Positions 11,681-23,712 are shown, counted from the stretch's first letter. The stretch: 64,000 nt of DNA from Acer yangbiense (GCA_008009225.1 CM017761.1:72234694-72298693); one strand, 5' to 3'. Numbers and translations are program-made. The notes: a model not told the origin generated them from the letters alone.

Positions 11681-11935
11681 GTGTTTTATGAAAAAATGAA
11701 TGACTTTACTTGTCAACTTTCTAATTCCATCGATCAGGAAGCTGAGTGGAAAATCGGTTGGTTATTGAAACTGATCTTTGCCAGAGCTGCTACAGCTTTT
11801 GGTTATCAGTTCTTCCTTATATGGGTGGAGAGTGACTTGGTTTTTCAAATCGATTTACGTACTGGCTTATGTTGTTGAAACTCACTATCACTGGTTGCTC
11901 TTTGAGGGAAAATTTTGATTTGATGCAACAGTCCG
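11681..11935 (+). pseudogene. Armadillo-like gene fragment, copy 1
   Basis: The words for SIDQEAEWKIGWLLKLIFA, a TATAFGYQFF-type stretch and a start of the next exon (ctcactatc..ttgctctttgaggg) can be read with breaks. The same exons recur at 16660-17215 and 41150-41400. I tentatively link them to an uncharacterised plant armadillo-repeat protein (AERKIGWLLK, then GASRLARF), from memory. It is truncated at both ends. Confidence 0.4.
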
Positions 11936-12360
11936 TGCCATGCCCCCATAATCCTTATTGTATCGTGCCGTGCCGTGCTGGCATGGCCCGTTTAGCTGGC
12001 CATACCTTATTAGGCTGGGCCAGCTCGAAATGACAGCATTAGATTTATAGTGACAATTCCCACACTCCCACATGGAGAAAACACAAAAGGGAATGTGGTA
12101 CATGTGTGTATAAATTAGAGTGTTTCAAATAGATCATTTATTTAACTGGGAGAATGTTAATGGATTAAGTGCTCAAGGCCCAACTGTCCAAATTTGACCA
12201 TTGGGCCTCCAACTGTCATTGACCGTTAGAGGCCAAAGTTGCAGTCTAGAAAAAAAAAAAAATCGCTCCGGAGTTTAGACATACCAAAAAAACCGTTTTT
12301 TAAGAGTGTTTTTACTACAATCGACCCATGCCATGTCCAATAAAACAAGAGTTTAGACAT
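11936..12360. repeat. Intergenic DNA with left member of a direct repeat (12046-12250)
   Basis: About 205 bp at 12046-12250 is repeated at 12841-13065 in the same orientation, at roughly 85-90 percent by eye. The stretch 11940-12030 is unusually GC-rich (repeated gtgccgtgc). No gene is seen. Confidence 0.55.
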
Positions 12361-12630
12361 GGGGAATGTTATCTACCTTTCCCATTTGCCTTTCCCACTC
12401 ATTGCTTGACACGTATACATTTTTCATTTAATAAAAAGCTCTCACTTTTTTGTTGCAAAGCTTATTTACTTCTTCACCCCTTATTAATGAAATGATAGAA
12501 GTAGCCATCAGGGGTAAAAACGTAAACAAGTTTTGCAACAAAAAAGTAAGAGCTTTTGATTAAATGAAAAGTGTATACGTGTCAAGCAATGAGTGGGAAA
12601 GGCAAATGGGAAAGGTAGATAGCATTCCCC
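12361..12630. mobile_element. Mutator-like foldback MITE (270 bp)
   Basis: Two arms of about 110 bp are inverted copies of each other, starting GGGGAATGTTATCTACC on the left and ending ATAGCATTCCCC on the right. They are flanked by a 9-bp target duplication, TTTAGACAT / TTTAAACAT (8 of 9). The 9-bp duplication and long inverted repeats fit a Mutator-like MITE. No protein is encoded. Confidence 0.8.
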
Positions 12631-12686
12631 TTTAAACATATCAACAACTTACACAAATGCAGTGTTAAAATTGCTAACATATATGA

Positions 12687-12735
12687 AATTGCTAGCATTT
12701 TTTTTTTTTTTTTTTGAAACTCAATTGCTAGCATT
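12687..12735. mobile_element. Tiny retro-insertion with 13-bp target duplication
   Basis: The 13-bp word AATTGCTAGCATT occurs at 12687-12699 and 12723-12735 around a 23-bp insert made of T residues followed by GAAACTC. Read on the minus strand, this is a 7-nt tail with poly(A), as left by a severely 5'-truncated SINE/LINE-type insertion. Confidence 0.6.
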
Positions 12736-12840
12736 AAAAAGTTCTTTTTTTATTACATGGATAAGAATTGAGAAGTAGAAGCCATTGAAGTCATCAAAGG
12801 AATGTTCTTCTTCCAAGTTAGCTATAGTCTTACACAGACT

Positions 12841-13065
12841 TACGGTGATAATTTCCACACTCCCACATGGAGAAAACACAAAAGAGAATGTGGTACATGG
12901 ATGTATAAATTAGTGTGTTTCAAATAGATCATTTATTTGATTGGGAGAATGCGAATGGGTTAAGTGCTCAAGGCCCAATGGTCCAAATTTGACTATTGGG
13001 CAAATTCTGACCATTGGATCTCCAACAGTCACTAGCGTTAGAGGTCAAAGTTGCCCAAAGGTCTA
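12841..13065. repeat. Right member of the 12046/12841 direct repeat
   Basis: It matches 12046-12250, including the words cacactcccacatggagaa and aagtgctcaaggccc. It could be the second LTR of a very small (TRIM-like) element, but no primer-binding site or TG...CA ends are convincing. Confidence 0.5.
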
Positions 13066-13328
13066 GGAAATAAAATAAAATAATAATAAATAAAAAACGA
13101 TGGTTCCAAAACTGGTTTGGAATCGGTGTTCCACTCCGGTTTTGAAAATTAAAGAACCAGAACTGGTTTTTTCGGTTTCGGTCCGGTTCTTTGGACCATG
13201 GTTCCGGCGGTTCGAACCAAAGTGTGGTCACCTCTACCTAATACAATGGATGTTGTATTAGCTAATACAATGGATATGAGTTGTTTTTAGCTAATACAAA
13301 GGGGACAAAAATAATAATAAATAATGTG

Positions 13329-13369
<41 letters not shown>

Positions 13370-13682
13370 TTTAAATAAAATATAATATAATTTATTTTAA
13401 TATATTAATTTAAAAATAAATTTAATAAACATTATATGAATAAAATAAAATAAAATAAATTTTATTCTAATCATATAAATGTTAACAGTATTTACATGAA
13501 CAATAATTTATATAATAAAAATATTACTCATATATTTATTAATATTTTTAAAAACATAATACAGTACAACAAATATATATTTTATAATATGTTTTTATAT
13601 TCTATAAATATTTCAATTTATTAGTTTAAAAAATATATATATATATTTTAAAGAAATCGTATTCTAACACAAAATATCACAA
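13066..13682. other. Low-complexity AT-rich intergenic DNA
   Basis: There is a GGTTC/CCGGTT-rich stretch (13098-13235), then an (AAT)n microsatellite (about 13328-13370) and very AT-rich sequence to 13680. No gene is seen. Confidence 0.6.
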
Positions 13683-13690
13683 AACACAAG

Positions 13691-14281
13691 TAGGGATGAG
13701 CATTTATCCCGGGGATTCAAATCCCCACGTCCCCATCCCCATTTGGGGGAGAATTTTTTGGGAAATTGGGGTGGGTGATGATGGGGATGATTTTTATCCC
13801 CATTTCCCCATTTTCCCCACAAATTTATGGAAATGGGGATGGGGGGAGGTGCCCCCATCCCCATTTCCCCAATTCCCCCAAACATTATATATAATATAAT
13901 ATAGTGTATATATATATATATATATTAATATTTTTATTCTTCTATTTTTCTAAGTATATATACATCTTTTGAATTTGTAATTGATTTATAATGGATTTTG
14001 TGTTTTTCTAGTATGTAATTTTTAGTTAAATAGAGGAAATGGGGAAGACGAGGAAGCGGGGAAACGGAGGAGAACGGGGAAACGGGGAAAAATGGGGGAA
14101 AATGAGGAAATGGGGATGGAGATGGGGGGACCTCCCCCCAAAACTCCCCCATCCCCATTTTCCCCAAATGGGGAAATTGGGGGGGTGGGGATGGGGGAGG
14201 GTTTCGAAAGTGGGGATGGGGATGTGGGGACGGGGATGTGGGGACCTATATCCATCCCCATTCCCCAAATGCTCATCCCTA
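13691..14281. mobile_element. hAT-type MITE with extreme G/C strand skew (591 bp)
   Basis: The ends TAGGGATGAGCATTT and AAATGCTCATCCCTA are inverted copies. They are flanked by AACACAAG (13683-13690) and AACATAAG (14282-14289), an 8-bp target duplication with one mismatch. The inner arms are runs of GGGGATGGGG and its complement. Open frames across it are low-complexity by-products, not genes. Confidence 0.75.
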
Positions 14282-14289
14282 AACATAAG

Positions 14290-15045
14290 ATTGTATAAGA
14301 ATAATACAGTCCAGTTCAATACAATCTAATTTAACCTAATCCAATACAGTGTACCAAATGAGCCCTTAACATTTAATGAGCCTAAATTGAATGTTTTTAT
14401 TCGTTTTTTTAAGTGGTCAAACAACTTAAAAATATCCAAAACAATTTATAAAAAAAAAAAAAAAAAGGAAAAATTATGAGCTTAAAAAATAAAATAAAAA
14501 TTATTACTTGTCACTAGGGGTGTGCAGCAGATCGGATTCTTTAGATTTTCCATGATACAAGATCCAATCCGATTAGATCGAAGATATTACAATCCGATCC
14601 AATCCAATCTTAGAGTGAAATCCGATTCAATTACAATTAGATCTGATCCGATACAATCGAATTGCAAAATACTTTAATCCGATCCGATCCGATCCAATGG
14701 ATCGGATTTTATAATATATATAAAAGTTAAACAAAAAATAATAATAACCTAAACAATGTTGCAAGTAAATTATCTCAAATCATTTGAGTTAATTTCTAAA
14801 CTAATTTTGTGGGTGATATATAACATTACTTCAAAAGGAACCATTACAATACCATGATCCCATTAAATCAACAAAAAATATTCCAATGCACTGTGAAGGA
14901 TTGGTAAATTGTGTTGGGTTTGATTCTCAGATGTAGACTAGATTATGACACATTGTACTTGAAAAATATCAATCTCTATTTATCACCAGACAAAAGCTTT
15001 CATTCTGTACCCAAAAAAAAAAATCTTCACCAACACAGATACTCA
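14290..15045. other. Intergenic DNA with GATCCGATCC-rich repeat
   Basis: At 14515-14710 a CTAGGGGTGTGCA start is followed by many GATCCAATCC/GATCGGATT words. This looks like one end of another hAT-like element; no matching right end was found. The rest is AT-rich and empty of genes. Confidence 0.45.
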
Positions 15046-15770
15046 ACTAAAAAGGGGTTCACCATTCCTCACAAATAACTCAAAATGCTTCAAATTTCTA
15101 GGTTTGGAAGCAAGCAAAGGTCGACAAACATATAGAACAATCAACAATGAATGAATTAGACCTTTTCCCCAGAGAAGCACAAAACTGGTCTATAAGCATT
15201 AAGCCTTAGGAGCATGCTAACACAAGGAAACGTTTTACATTCATTGCCTTTTCGATATTCTACTCCTAAATCTTTTGTAATTAATCCAGCACGGGGTCGA
15301 CAACTTCCACAGTCAATTAATGGATGACAGGCTTGAGGGGATGAGCTCTCAAATTTGACAAGTCCAGATGAGAATCCAGTTCTTCATCCAGTTCCCCAAC
15401 AATGCTTCTGCAATAATCAAACGATAGAATACATTTTATACCAATGCAAGTGAACCGATCACCTCTTCAAGCCTACTGAAATGTAAATAACATGGAAATA
15501 ATTGTGAATGTGAGAAGATAGCTTTACATGTTGTCGCCCCATATAATGTACAATCCCAACACAAGTTGCTGAACGCCTTCCTGAAATATGAGAATAACCA
15601 GAAACCTTATTCAATGGTGGGGTATAACAGCTAATGTAATGATGTATTCATTCTTCATCTATATATTTTATGCTACTAAATGATCTTGAGGAAACAAATA
15701 ACCACTCCATTTGGTTTGTGGAAAAAAACCAACAGAAGTTGGACCCTACAAGTATCTGACAACTGTGCAA
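15046..15770 (-). pseudogene. LSM8: LSM8 copy 2: last two exons only
   Basis: Exon 15528-15580 and exon 15317-15407 (stop at 15317-15319) match the last two coding exons of LSM8, with intact GT-AG junctions. The first three coding exons are absent. The Sm2-motif arginine codon in IIRGDN reads TGG (Trp). The homology to the full copies ends abruptly near 15765, where armadillo-fragment flank begins. It is a 5'-truncated duplicate. Confidence 0.8.
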
Positions 15771-15774
15771 GTTT

Positions 15775-17285
15775 TTTCTGATCCTAGTTGAGGGAATTAT
15801 ACAGACTACACTTGTATTTTGTTTGTATTCTAAAAAATATTCGCCATAGAAATCTCATCAAAAATTCAAAAACATCAGCATTGATTTTTTAGAGTCTACT
15901 TCAGAACCTGAACAAAGCCACAAGGAAACATATTTCTTCATCTGAATTGATTCAATGAGAGTTCTGGTTTTCCGTTTCAACTTGGTTGCTTGGTCTATAA
16001 GAGGAACCGGTAGGCAGTACTCAGTAGCTCTTAACTTAATAAAAGTGAGTCGACCCGGTCACTTCCCGGGTTGACTCGTCAACTCGGTGCCAATTATTAT
16101 TTACTTTATGGGCCTAAATCATGTTTTAATAGGCCCAATGACTTGAATTCGAGCGGCCCGTAAAACTGAAACTGGTTGTTATTTTTTCTGATTTCGAATA
16201 TTCAATGAAGGTGGTGGTGGTGATCGAATTGGAGATGGTGACAGACTGAGCAATGGAGGATGAGTTTCCCGAAACGTCTACCATGCACAAGTTAGTATCA
16301 AAGCTCATTTCTGTATAAATTTACTCTTTTTCAACTTCAAATGTATATTGTTAGCTTTAACAATCACCACTTTTATGATTATTTGTTGATTTTTGTTGTT
16401 GTAGTAATTGTGTAGAAGAAAAGCTTTCAATTTGCAATCTCGAAATTTCGCTTCATTTAATGGAAGAGGTGATTCTTCTTCATTTATATTTGTTGATACT
16501 TTGATTGATGAGGAAATACTAGAAATGACTAATTTTTATAAAGTTTTCGTTTTTGTGCCGGTTTATGCTGATTTTCTTTCAAATTATGAACAGAAATGGC
16601 ATTTATAAAATGACCCTTGAATAAATTTAGTGATTTTCTTTGTTTGACTGATGTAGATGAGCTCTCCATTGATCAGGAAGCAGAGAGGAAAATAGGATGG
16701 TTATTGAAACTGATCTTTGCCAGAACTGCTACAGCTTTTGGTTATCAGTTCTTTCCTTATATGAGTCGTGAGTGACTCAGTTTTTCAAATCAATTTTGCC
16801 AGAACTGCTACAGCTTATGTTGTTGAAACTCACTATCATGGCTTGCTCTTTCAGGGAAAAAATAAATTTGATGCAACAGTCTGTGTCACTTTTGAAAGTC
16901 TAGGAGCATCTAGATTAGCTCGTTTTTCAATAGACGGTAACAACTTTTTATTTTAAGCTATGATTAGATCAAAGACTTCAAGAGTCTACGATCGTGCACT
17001 GCCATTGCCAACAAGTTTGAAAGAAATCCATTATACTGGCTTATGTTGTTGAAACTCACTATCATGTCTGGTTTGCTCTTTCAGGGGATAATTTGATTTG
17101 ATGCAACAGTCTTTGTCAATTTTGAAAGTCTGGGACTGGGATCATCTAGATTAGCTCGTTTTGCAATAGACGGTAATAACCTTTTCTTTGAAGCTATGAT
17201 TATAACAAAGACTTCAGGAGTCTACAATAGTGCAATGCCATTGTCAACAAGTTGGAAAAAAATCCATTATACTAGATAGTGGAAA
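15775..17285 (+). pseudogene. Armadillo-like gene fragment, copy 2, with repeated exon
   Basis: Near 15832-15865 lies a short relic of the RLK codons for NIRHRNLIK. An exon-like start MEDEFPETSTMH lies at about 16251-16288. A second exon-like stretch at about 16408-16468 reads VEEKLSICNLEISLHLMEE. Then comes 16658-16775 with IDQEAERKIGWLLKLIFA. A following exon (MQQSVSLLK, then GASRLARFSIDG) appears at 16850-16940 and again at 17080-17180. Each time it is followed by the palindrome motif (16973-16987 and 17209-17223). The frame is broken several times. The family call is tentative. Confidence 0.45.
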
Positions 17286-17531
17286 GCATCATTAGTTGTT
17301 ATGAAAAGCATAAAGCATTACAAGCATAAAGCTGTATCTCATCAGATGAATATTTTTAATTTTCTTAATGTACTATAATTAATCTTGAAATGCTTAATTC
17401 AGTGCTTAATCTTTGAAATTCCTAATTTGTATTCTATCTTCTTTGTTTCTGCTGCATATTTGTTACAGTTTAATACGATTTTTTGAAGTTTAGTGTGATA
17501 ATATATTTCTGTAAAAAATTTCCTACAATCT
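17286..17531. other. Short intergenic stretch before the gene B upstream block
   Basis: AT-rich DNA. Its 3' part resembles 48830-48970 downstream of gene C. No gene is seen. Confidence 0.45.
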
Positions 17532-18980
17532 GATATGGGAAAATAAAGACGCCACCAAGTATGACTAAACTCGATTCAGGGCACATCATTTATGGTCCAG
17601 ATTCGAGCATGAAGTCCATGGATTGTGGCTGTGGATAGAACAAAGACTTTAGAAGTCTACTTTGCAATAAAATGTCATTGTTACCTAGTTGGAATGGAAG
17701 GAATTCCTCAAATTGATACGGTGATTGGCTGGTGATGTTGTATAGGCCACTTTTATGGATCACAAATCGGTTTCCAACTACAAATTTCCAAGCTTTACCT
17801 GGACTTGGATTGGCCATCGTGCACGACGCTTCATGGAGACTATTACTGAAATGAATGTTAATAAAACAAGATTGAATAGTTCTTCAACGGTATAGTGAAA
17901 AACAAAAATGAATATGATGCTGCTCAGTTATTATTAGAGATGGCAATGAATCGGATCGGGGATGGATACCCCATTATCCATCCCCGTATCCGTTTAAGAT
18001 ATGTATATCCATCCCCGCATCCATCCCCTTTTCGAAATGAGCGGGGCGGATTCGGATAATCCGCGAATTTAGATAACGATATATATCCTTGCTCCGTCTA
18101 TATCCGTATCCAATGAAAAATATATATAAATTGTTGTAGTTTATAAGAGAAAAATATAACTAACGTGTATAATGGTACCTTTTATCCTATTTAAAAGGGA
18201 GAAACAAATACATCCAATCCTCAAATAACATAAATTCAACAAACGAAAAAAAAAACAAAAACAAAAACCCTACAACTTCAAGATACAAACAAAATTAAAT
18301 AGAGAGTTTTAGATCAGTATTCACTTACAAAGAACAAGTTAGCAACAACCAACAACCAACAAGCAAATGTAGTCACAACTCTCCAGTCTTTTGGCCGCTT
18401 ACTTTAGAAAAATAGCTTTTAAGGTTTTGATGATAAAAAAAAATTAATAATAACTTATATAATTAAAATTAATAATTATATAATATTTTTTATATATTTA
18501 AAATATTAAAATATATAACGGATCCGGATGGGGATGGATATCCATAGACGATATCCATCCCCATATCCGAAAATTAAACAGATATTAGGATCGTATCCAT
18601 CCCCGCTCCATCCCCGAAATAATAGTATCCATTCCCATTATGAATGGAGCGGATTCTTACGGATATCCATGTCCGTGGATAATTTTGCCATCCCTAGTTA
18701 TTATAACTAAAAGCTGATTTGATTAGCAGTGGTTTGATACTAGAATTACATCCAGATACTATGAAACAATATGTACAAGACAATAATGTTAATTTGCTCA
18801 TTCTCTCATTAATTTGCTGAATTTTCAGGAATGCAGGGTGCCTTGAAGACTCCGGCATAATGTTAAGTTGTGGGGACACAGAGAGAGAGAGAGATAATGT
18901 CATATTGCTTTAAATGAATTGTGGAAAAATGGTGTGGAGAGCCTTGGAATTCTACCAAGAGACAAACAATGTCGACTATT
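17532..18980. repeat. Upstream block of gene B (copy of 6715-8165)
   Basis: It is nearly identical to the block before gene A and contains the hAT element and the palindrome AGACTTTAGAAGTCT (17644-17658). It differs mainly by single-base indels and a longer (GA)n run at 18881-18894. Confidence 0.85.
17935..18696. mobile_element. Non-autonomous hAT-type element, second copy (762 bp)
   Basis: It has the same ends (TAGAGATGGCAA / TTGCCATCCCTA) and the same 8-bp duplication GTTATTAT (17927-17934 and 18697-18704) as the element at 7116-7875. It was therefore copied with the flanking DNA and not inserted separately. Confidence 0.8.
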
Positions 18981-19066
18981 ACTAATGTAAAACGGTGTGG
19001 AGAGCCTTGGAATTCTACCAAGAGCCTTGGAATTCTATCAAGAGACTCCTATTGATCAGTTTCCTG

Positions 19067-19074
19067 TATAAATA
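19067..19074 (+). promoter_or_regulatory. Gene B TATA box
   Basis: TATAAATA lies 67 bp before the ATG at 19141. The TTGACT word found just upstream in A, C and D is missing here. A local duplication of ccttggaattctaycaaga words (19000-19045) occupies its place. Confidence 0.6.
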
Positions 19075-19140
19075 AAGTTCCCTCAAACTAGCTTGAAATA
19101 AGCATTCAAATTGCGAACACAAAATCCAATCCCTGCAAAC

Positions 19141-22100
19141 ATGCTTAGTTCCAATAACTACCCTGCATTTTTTCAATGGTGCTTCAGCTTTTTGCTAATC
19201 TACAGCTTTTCTACCTCCTCCACTGCACGAATCAACACAAACGAGACAGACCGTCTTGCATTGCTTGCCATAAAAGCACAGCTTCATGATCCATTAGGAG
19301 TGATGAGCTCATGGAACAATTCTGTACCTTTATGTTTATGGACAGGTGTTTCATGTGGTCGTCGTCACCAAAGGGTCACTAAATTGGTTCTAAGAAGCAA
19401 AAGTCTTGAAGGTCACTTATCCCCTTTTGTAGGGAACCTAAGCTTCCTTAGGTATATCAGCCTCGACAACAATAGTTTTTATGGTGAAATTCCCCATGAA
19501 GTTGGTCGTTTGTTTAGGATTCAATATCTACTACTAAACACTAATTCTTTTTCAGGTACAATACCGACCAATTTGTCTCATTGCTCTAATCTTATTGTGT
19601 TTGATGTCTTTAATAACAAACTTGTGGGAGAAATCTCAATACAGATTGGATACTGGTTGAAGCTTGAGCAACTGTATGCTGGTCGAAATCATTTATCAGG
19701 ACAATTCCCAGCTTCCATCGGTAATCTTTCTAATTTGTTAATGATTGATTTATCAGAGAATAGATTGAGTGGGAGAGTTCCTGAAACGCTAGGCCAACTA
19801 AGACAGTTAACGACTGTCGGTTTAGATGGCAATAACTTCTCTGGTATGGTTCCTGCTTCAATTTATAATCTATCGTCTCTTGAGAATATATATTATGCAA
19901 GAAATAGACTCAGCGGAAGTTTACCACCTAACATAGGCTTTACTCTTCCAAATCTGAAAATATTTGGTATGAGTGGCAACCATTTTACTGGTTCTCTCCC
20001 AAATTCTTTGTCCAATGCTTCAAATCTTGAAAAGATTGACATTAGTGAAAATAGTTTCAGCGGGAAAGTATTGATTGATTTCAGTGGCCTTAATAATCTA
20101 CGGTGGATTACTTTTGGTGGTAATAATTTAGGTACTAGGACAGCGAATGACCTCGGATTTTTCGCCTCTCTAACAAACTGTAGCAAATTGGAAGTGCTTG
20201 GTTTAAATAACAATCAATTTGGAGGAGAGCTGCCACATTCTATAGCCAACCTATCAACAACAATAAAACAATTAGCGATAGGATCGAATCAAATATCTGG
20301 GACCATACCTCATGGAATAGGAAATCTAGTCAATTTAAATGGGATTGGATTGGAGGATAACCGTTTATCGGGCACTATTCCTCATGCTATTGGTGAGCTT
20401 AAGAGCTTACAACTACTATACTTGAATGAAAATTACTTACAAGGGATCATTCCTAGCTCTCTAGGTAATTTGACTCTACTGACCCAACTTCTGTTGTATT
20501 CCAATAATTTGCAAGGCAATATACCCTCCTCGCTTGGAAATTGTCAGAATTTGATGCAGTTGCTTATCTACAAAAATAAGCTCACTGGTATTGTGCCTCA
20601 GCAAATTCTTGGAATAACAACCCTCTCTCTTGGCCTAGACATATCAGACAACCTTCTCAGTGGCCTTTTTCCTTTAGAAGAAGGTAACTTGAAGAATCTT
20701 GTTTTACTGAATATTTCTAACAACATGTTTTCTGGTGAGATTCCTTTTACTCTTGGTGGTTGCTCAAGTTTGGAATCTCTAAACCTGCACGGAAATTCTT
20801 TTCGTGGAAGCATTCCCCCTGCTTTCAGTTCTTTGAAAAGCATGAAGGAACTAGATCTCTCTTTCAACAATTTGTCTGGTCGAATTCCAGAATTTCTTGA
20901 GAAGCTATCATTTTTGGAATCCTTAAACCTGTCTTACAATGAATTTGAGGGAGATGTGCCTACCAAAGGAGTTTTCAACAATACAAGGAAATTTTCACTC
21001 ATTGGGAATAAAAGGCTTTGTAGGGGCATAGCTGAATTGCATTTTCCATTATGCCACTCCAAAGGATCAAAGAAATCAGAAATCCCTCTTCTCAGAGTGG
21101 TAATTCCTGTGATTGCTGCAGTCTTGATCTTTTCATCAGTAGCAGGTTTCTTCGTTGTTGTTGCTCGAAGAAGGAAATTCACCAATCAAACGTCAAGGAT
21201 GTTGCACATGGACGAACAGTTTCCCATGGTTTCATATGCAGAGCTCAGCAAGGCAACTAATGAATTTTCACCATCCAACATGATTGGCCAGGGAAGATAT
21301 GGCTCTGTGTACAAAGGAATTTTAGCTGAAGATAGAATGCCGGTTGCAGTCAAGGTGATTAACCTGCAGCAAAAAGGGGCTTCCAATAGTTTCATGGCGG
21401 AATGTGAAGTATTAAGAAATATTCGTCATCGAAATCTCATTAAAATCATCACCCTTTGCTCAAGCATAGATTTTAAAGGGGTTGATTTCAAAGCTCTAGT
21501 TTACGAGTACATGCAAAATGGAAGTTTAGAAGAGTGGCTGCACCAAAGCAATGATCAAGTCAATGTGGGCAATTTGAGCAATTTGAATTTGATTCAAAGA
21601 CTCAGTATTGCCATCGATGTGGCTTTTGCGATAGAATATCTTCATCATCATTGCCAACCACCGATCGTTCACGGTGATCTAAAGCCAAGCAATGTTTTGC
21701 TTGATCATGATATGGTTGCACATGTTGGTGACTTTGGGCTAGCGAAATTTCTATCAGAGAATCCAGTTAGTACTGTATCCGGAACTCAGTCAAGCTCAAT
21801 TGGGATAAAAGGAACCATTGGCTACGTTGCTCCAGGTAACTAACTCTTTCATGCTTCATATTTTGATACGTATGATTAATATTGAATTCTGTTACTACAT
21901 CTAATTTTATAAATTAACATGTTTCTCAGAGTATGGTATGGGCAGTCAAGTGTCCATGTCAGGAGATGTGTACAGCTTTGGAATTTTCTTGCTGGAGATG
22001 TTCACCGGAAAGCGTCCTACAGATAGCATGTTTCACGATGAGCAAAATCTCCATGATTTTGCCAAGATGTCTTTGCCGGAAAGAGTTATGCAGATTGCTG

Positions 22101-22351
22101 AGCCATCACTGTTGCTGGAAGTAACAACTGACAACAACAATGTTGAAAATTTTGCAAGACTACATGGAGAAGAAAGAGTCAGAATGGAGGAGTGCTTGGT
22201 TGGTGCTCTGAGAATCGGAGTTCTCTGCTCAATGGAATCTCCAGCTGATCGAATGGAGATGACGGATGTCGTGGCAAAATTATGTGCAATCAAGGAAAAG
22301 TTTCTCAGCAGGAGGATAAGAGATGTCTGGCCAAGTTCTCAATTAACCTGA
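19141..22351 (+). CDS. LRR receptor-like kinase B, subfamily XII (EFR/XA21 type)
   Basis: Join 19141-21835 and 21930-22351, 1038 residues, with the same design as gene A: signal peptide, LRRNT with LCLWTGVSC, about 22 LRRs, membrane span (VVIPVIAAVLIFSSVAGFF), RRRK stop-transfer, then a non-RD kinase with GQGRYGSVY, VAVKV, HGDLKPSN and DFG. The 94-bp intron is nearly the same as in gene A. The middle LRRs differ from A at many solvent-exposed positions while the last LRRs and the kinase are very close. One Cys-cap glycine is changed (LCRGIAE where A and C have LCGGIAE). The tail ends PSSQLT because the shared TGA is lost. ATG 19141 is the first ATG in frame. Intact and probably functional. 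Confidence 0.9.
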
Positions 22352-23490
22352 GCCTAACTACCATAACATGGCCTGTACTTGCTGTACTTCTTTTGTTAAG
22401 CATTTATCTATTGTCTACTGTATTTGTGGTATGAATTTTGTAACACGTTAGTATTTGTTTTTCACTAAAAATGTAACGAACCGTCTCTAAGGTATTGCAG
22501 TATATACAATGTTTGTGTTTTATGAAAAAATCAATGACTTTACTTGTCAACATTTCCGGTAAAAATGGTTCAACTATGCCATTGATCATCACAAATACCT
22601 TCTGAACTCTGCTTTATTTAGGAAATGATCAAAATTTGATCACTGATGTAAATTTAACCTTGTTCAGTATTACTCTTTCCATTGGGACAGAATGGCTTGT
22701 TAAGCCATGCCATGCTGACATTCTGCAAAAATTTCCAGGCCTGTTTGTTATCTTAACAATTATCATTTCTTATATATAGGATGCAGGGAAACATTTTTCA
22801 AATTGGAAAATGAAAGACTTGTCAAATTTAATTATCAGTAAAAGATGAATTCAATTATGTCATTGATCCTCACAACAACCTTCTGAAATCTGCTTTATCA
22901 AAGGGTAGACTTGACTTGAGTCTGCGGTGGAGCCGACAATGGATTGATGATAACAACTTTCCAGAGCAGAGACACAAAGTTCTGGGCCCATGAAAACTAC
23001 ATAAGAAAGACTGAAGTTGATTCAGGCACATCATATTACATATCTTGGTGGGACTTGGTCCACTTGGATTGTGGATACAACAAAGACTTTCTATGTTGGT
23101 GACATAAGAGTGATTGGCTAAATCCATTGTGCAATGCTTCATGGAGACTATTTCTGAAATGATTATGAATAATTAATAAAACAAGATTATTGATTAGTTC
23201 TTCAACAATCAACGTATAAAGAGAGACCAAAAATATGAGAAAGACTTCATCTCATGGAGTGTTCAGTGGGTAATTGAATGATGATAGCAATTTATTTCTG
23301 AGCAGAGATACAAAGTTATGGACCCGTGAAAGCTGCAGAACAATAAATTGGTATGATATGTTAATTAAAATTGAAAGTCAAGTCATTTTGTTTTAACAAA
23401 TGAATATGGTGCAGCTCAATTATTATAATTAAAAACTGATTAGAATTGTGGGGACGCAGAGAGAGATAATGCCAGATTACTTTATATGAA
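22352..23490. other. 3' flank of gene B with RLK-flank repeats
   Basis: This holds the shared 3' flank (22390-22540) and then blocks that recur around genes C and D: the gggacagaatggcttgtta to tttccaggcctgttt block (22684-22745) and a decayed palindrome region near 23082. No gene with support is seen. Confidence 0.5.
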
Positions 23491-23499
23491 TTGTGGAAA

Positions 23500-23703
23500 T
23501 AGTAATGCTACACATCCCACCTAAAATCCCACCTTTTTCATCCCACTACATGTGGCATGTGAGGTGTCAAATGGTGAGTGGATACATGGGGTAGGTGAGA
23601 TAAATCATCATTAATGTGTATCCACTCATAATTTGACACCTCACATGTCACATGTAGTGGGATGAAAAAGATGGGATTTTAGGTGGGATGTTTAGCATTA
23701 TTG
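23500..23703. mobile_element. Mutator-like foldback MITE (204 bp)
   Basis: Inverted arms of about 85 bp start TAGTAATGCTACACATCCC and end GGGATGTTTAGCATTATTG. A perfect 9-bp target duplication TTGTGGAAA flanks them at 23491-23499 and 23704-23712. It can fold into a long hairpin and has no coding capacity. Confidence 0.8.
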
Positions 23704-23712
23704 TTGTGGAAA

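Noticed and set aside
13664..14329. Overlapping frames on both strands rich in Pro, Gly and Trp
   Set aside because: They come from GGGGATGGGG runs in the hAT-type MITE; the composition explains them.
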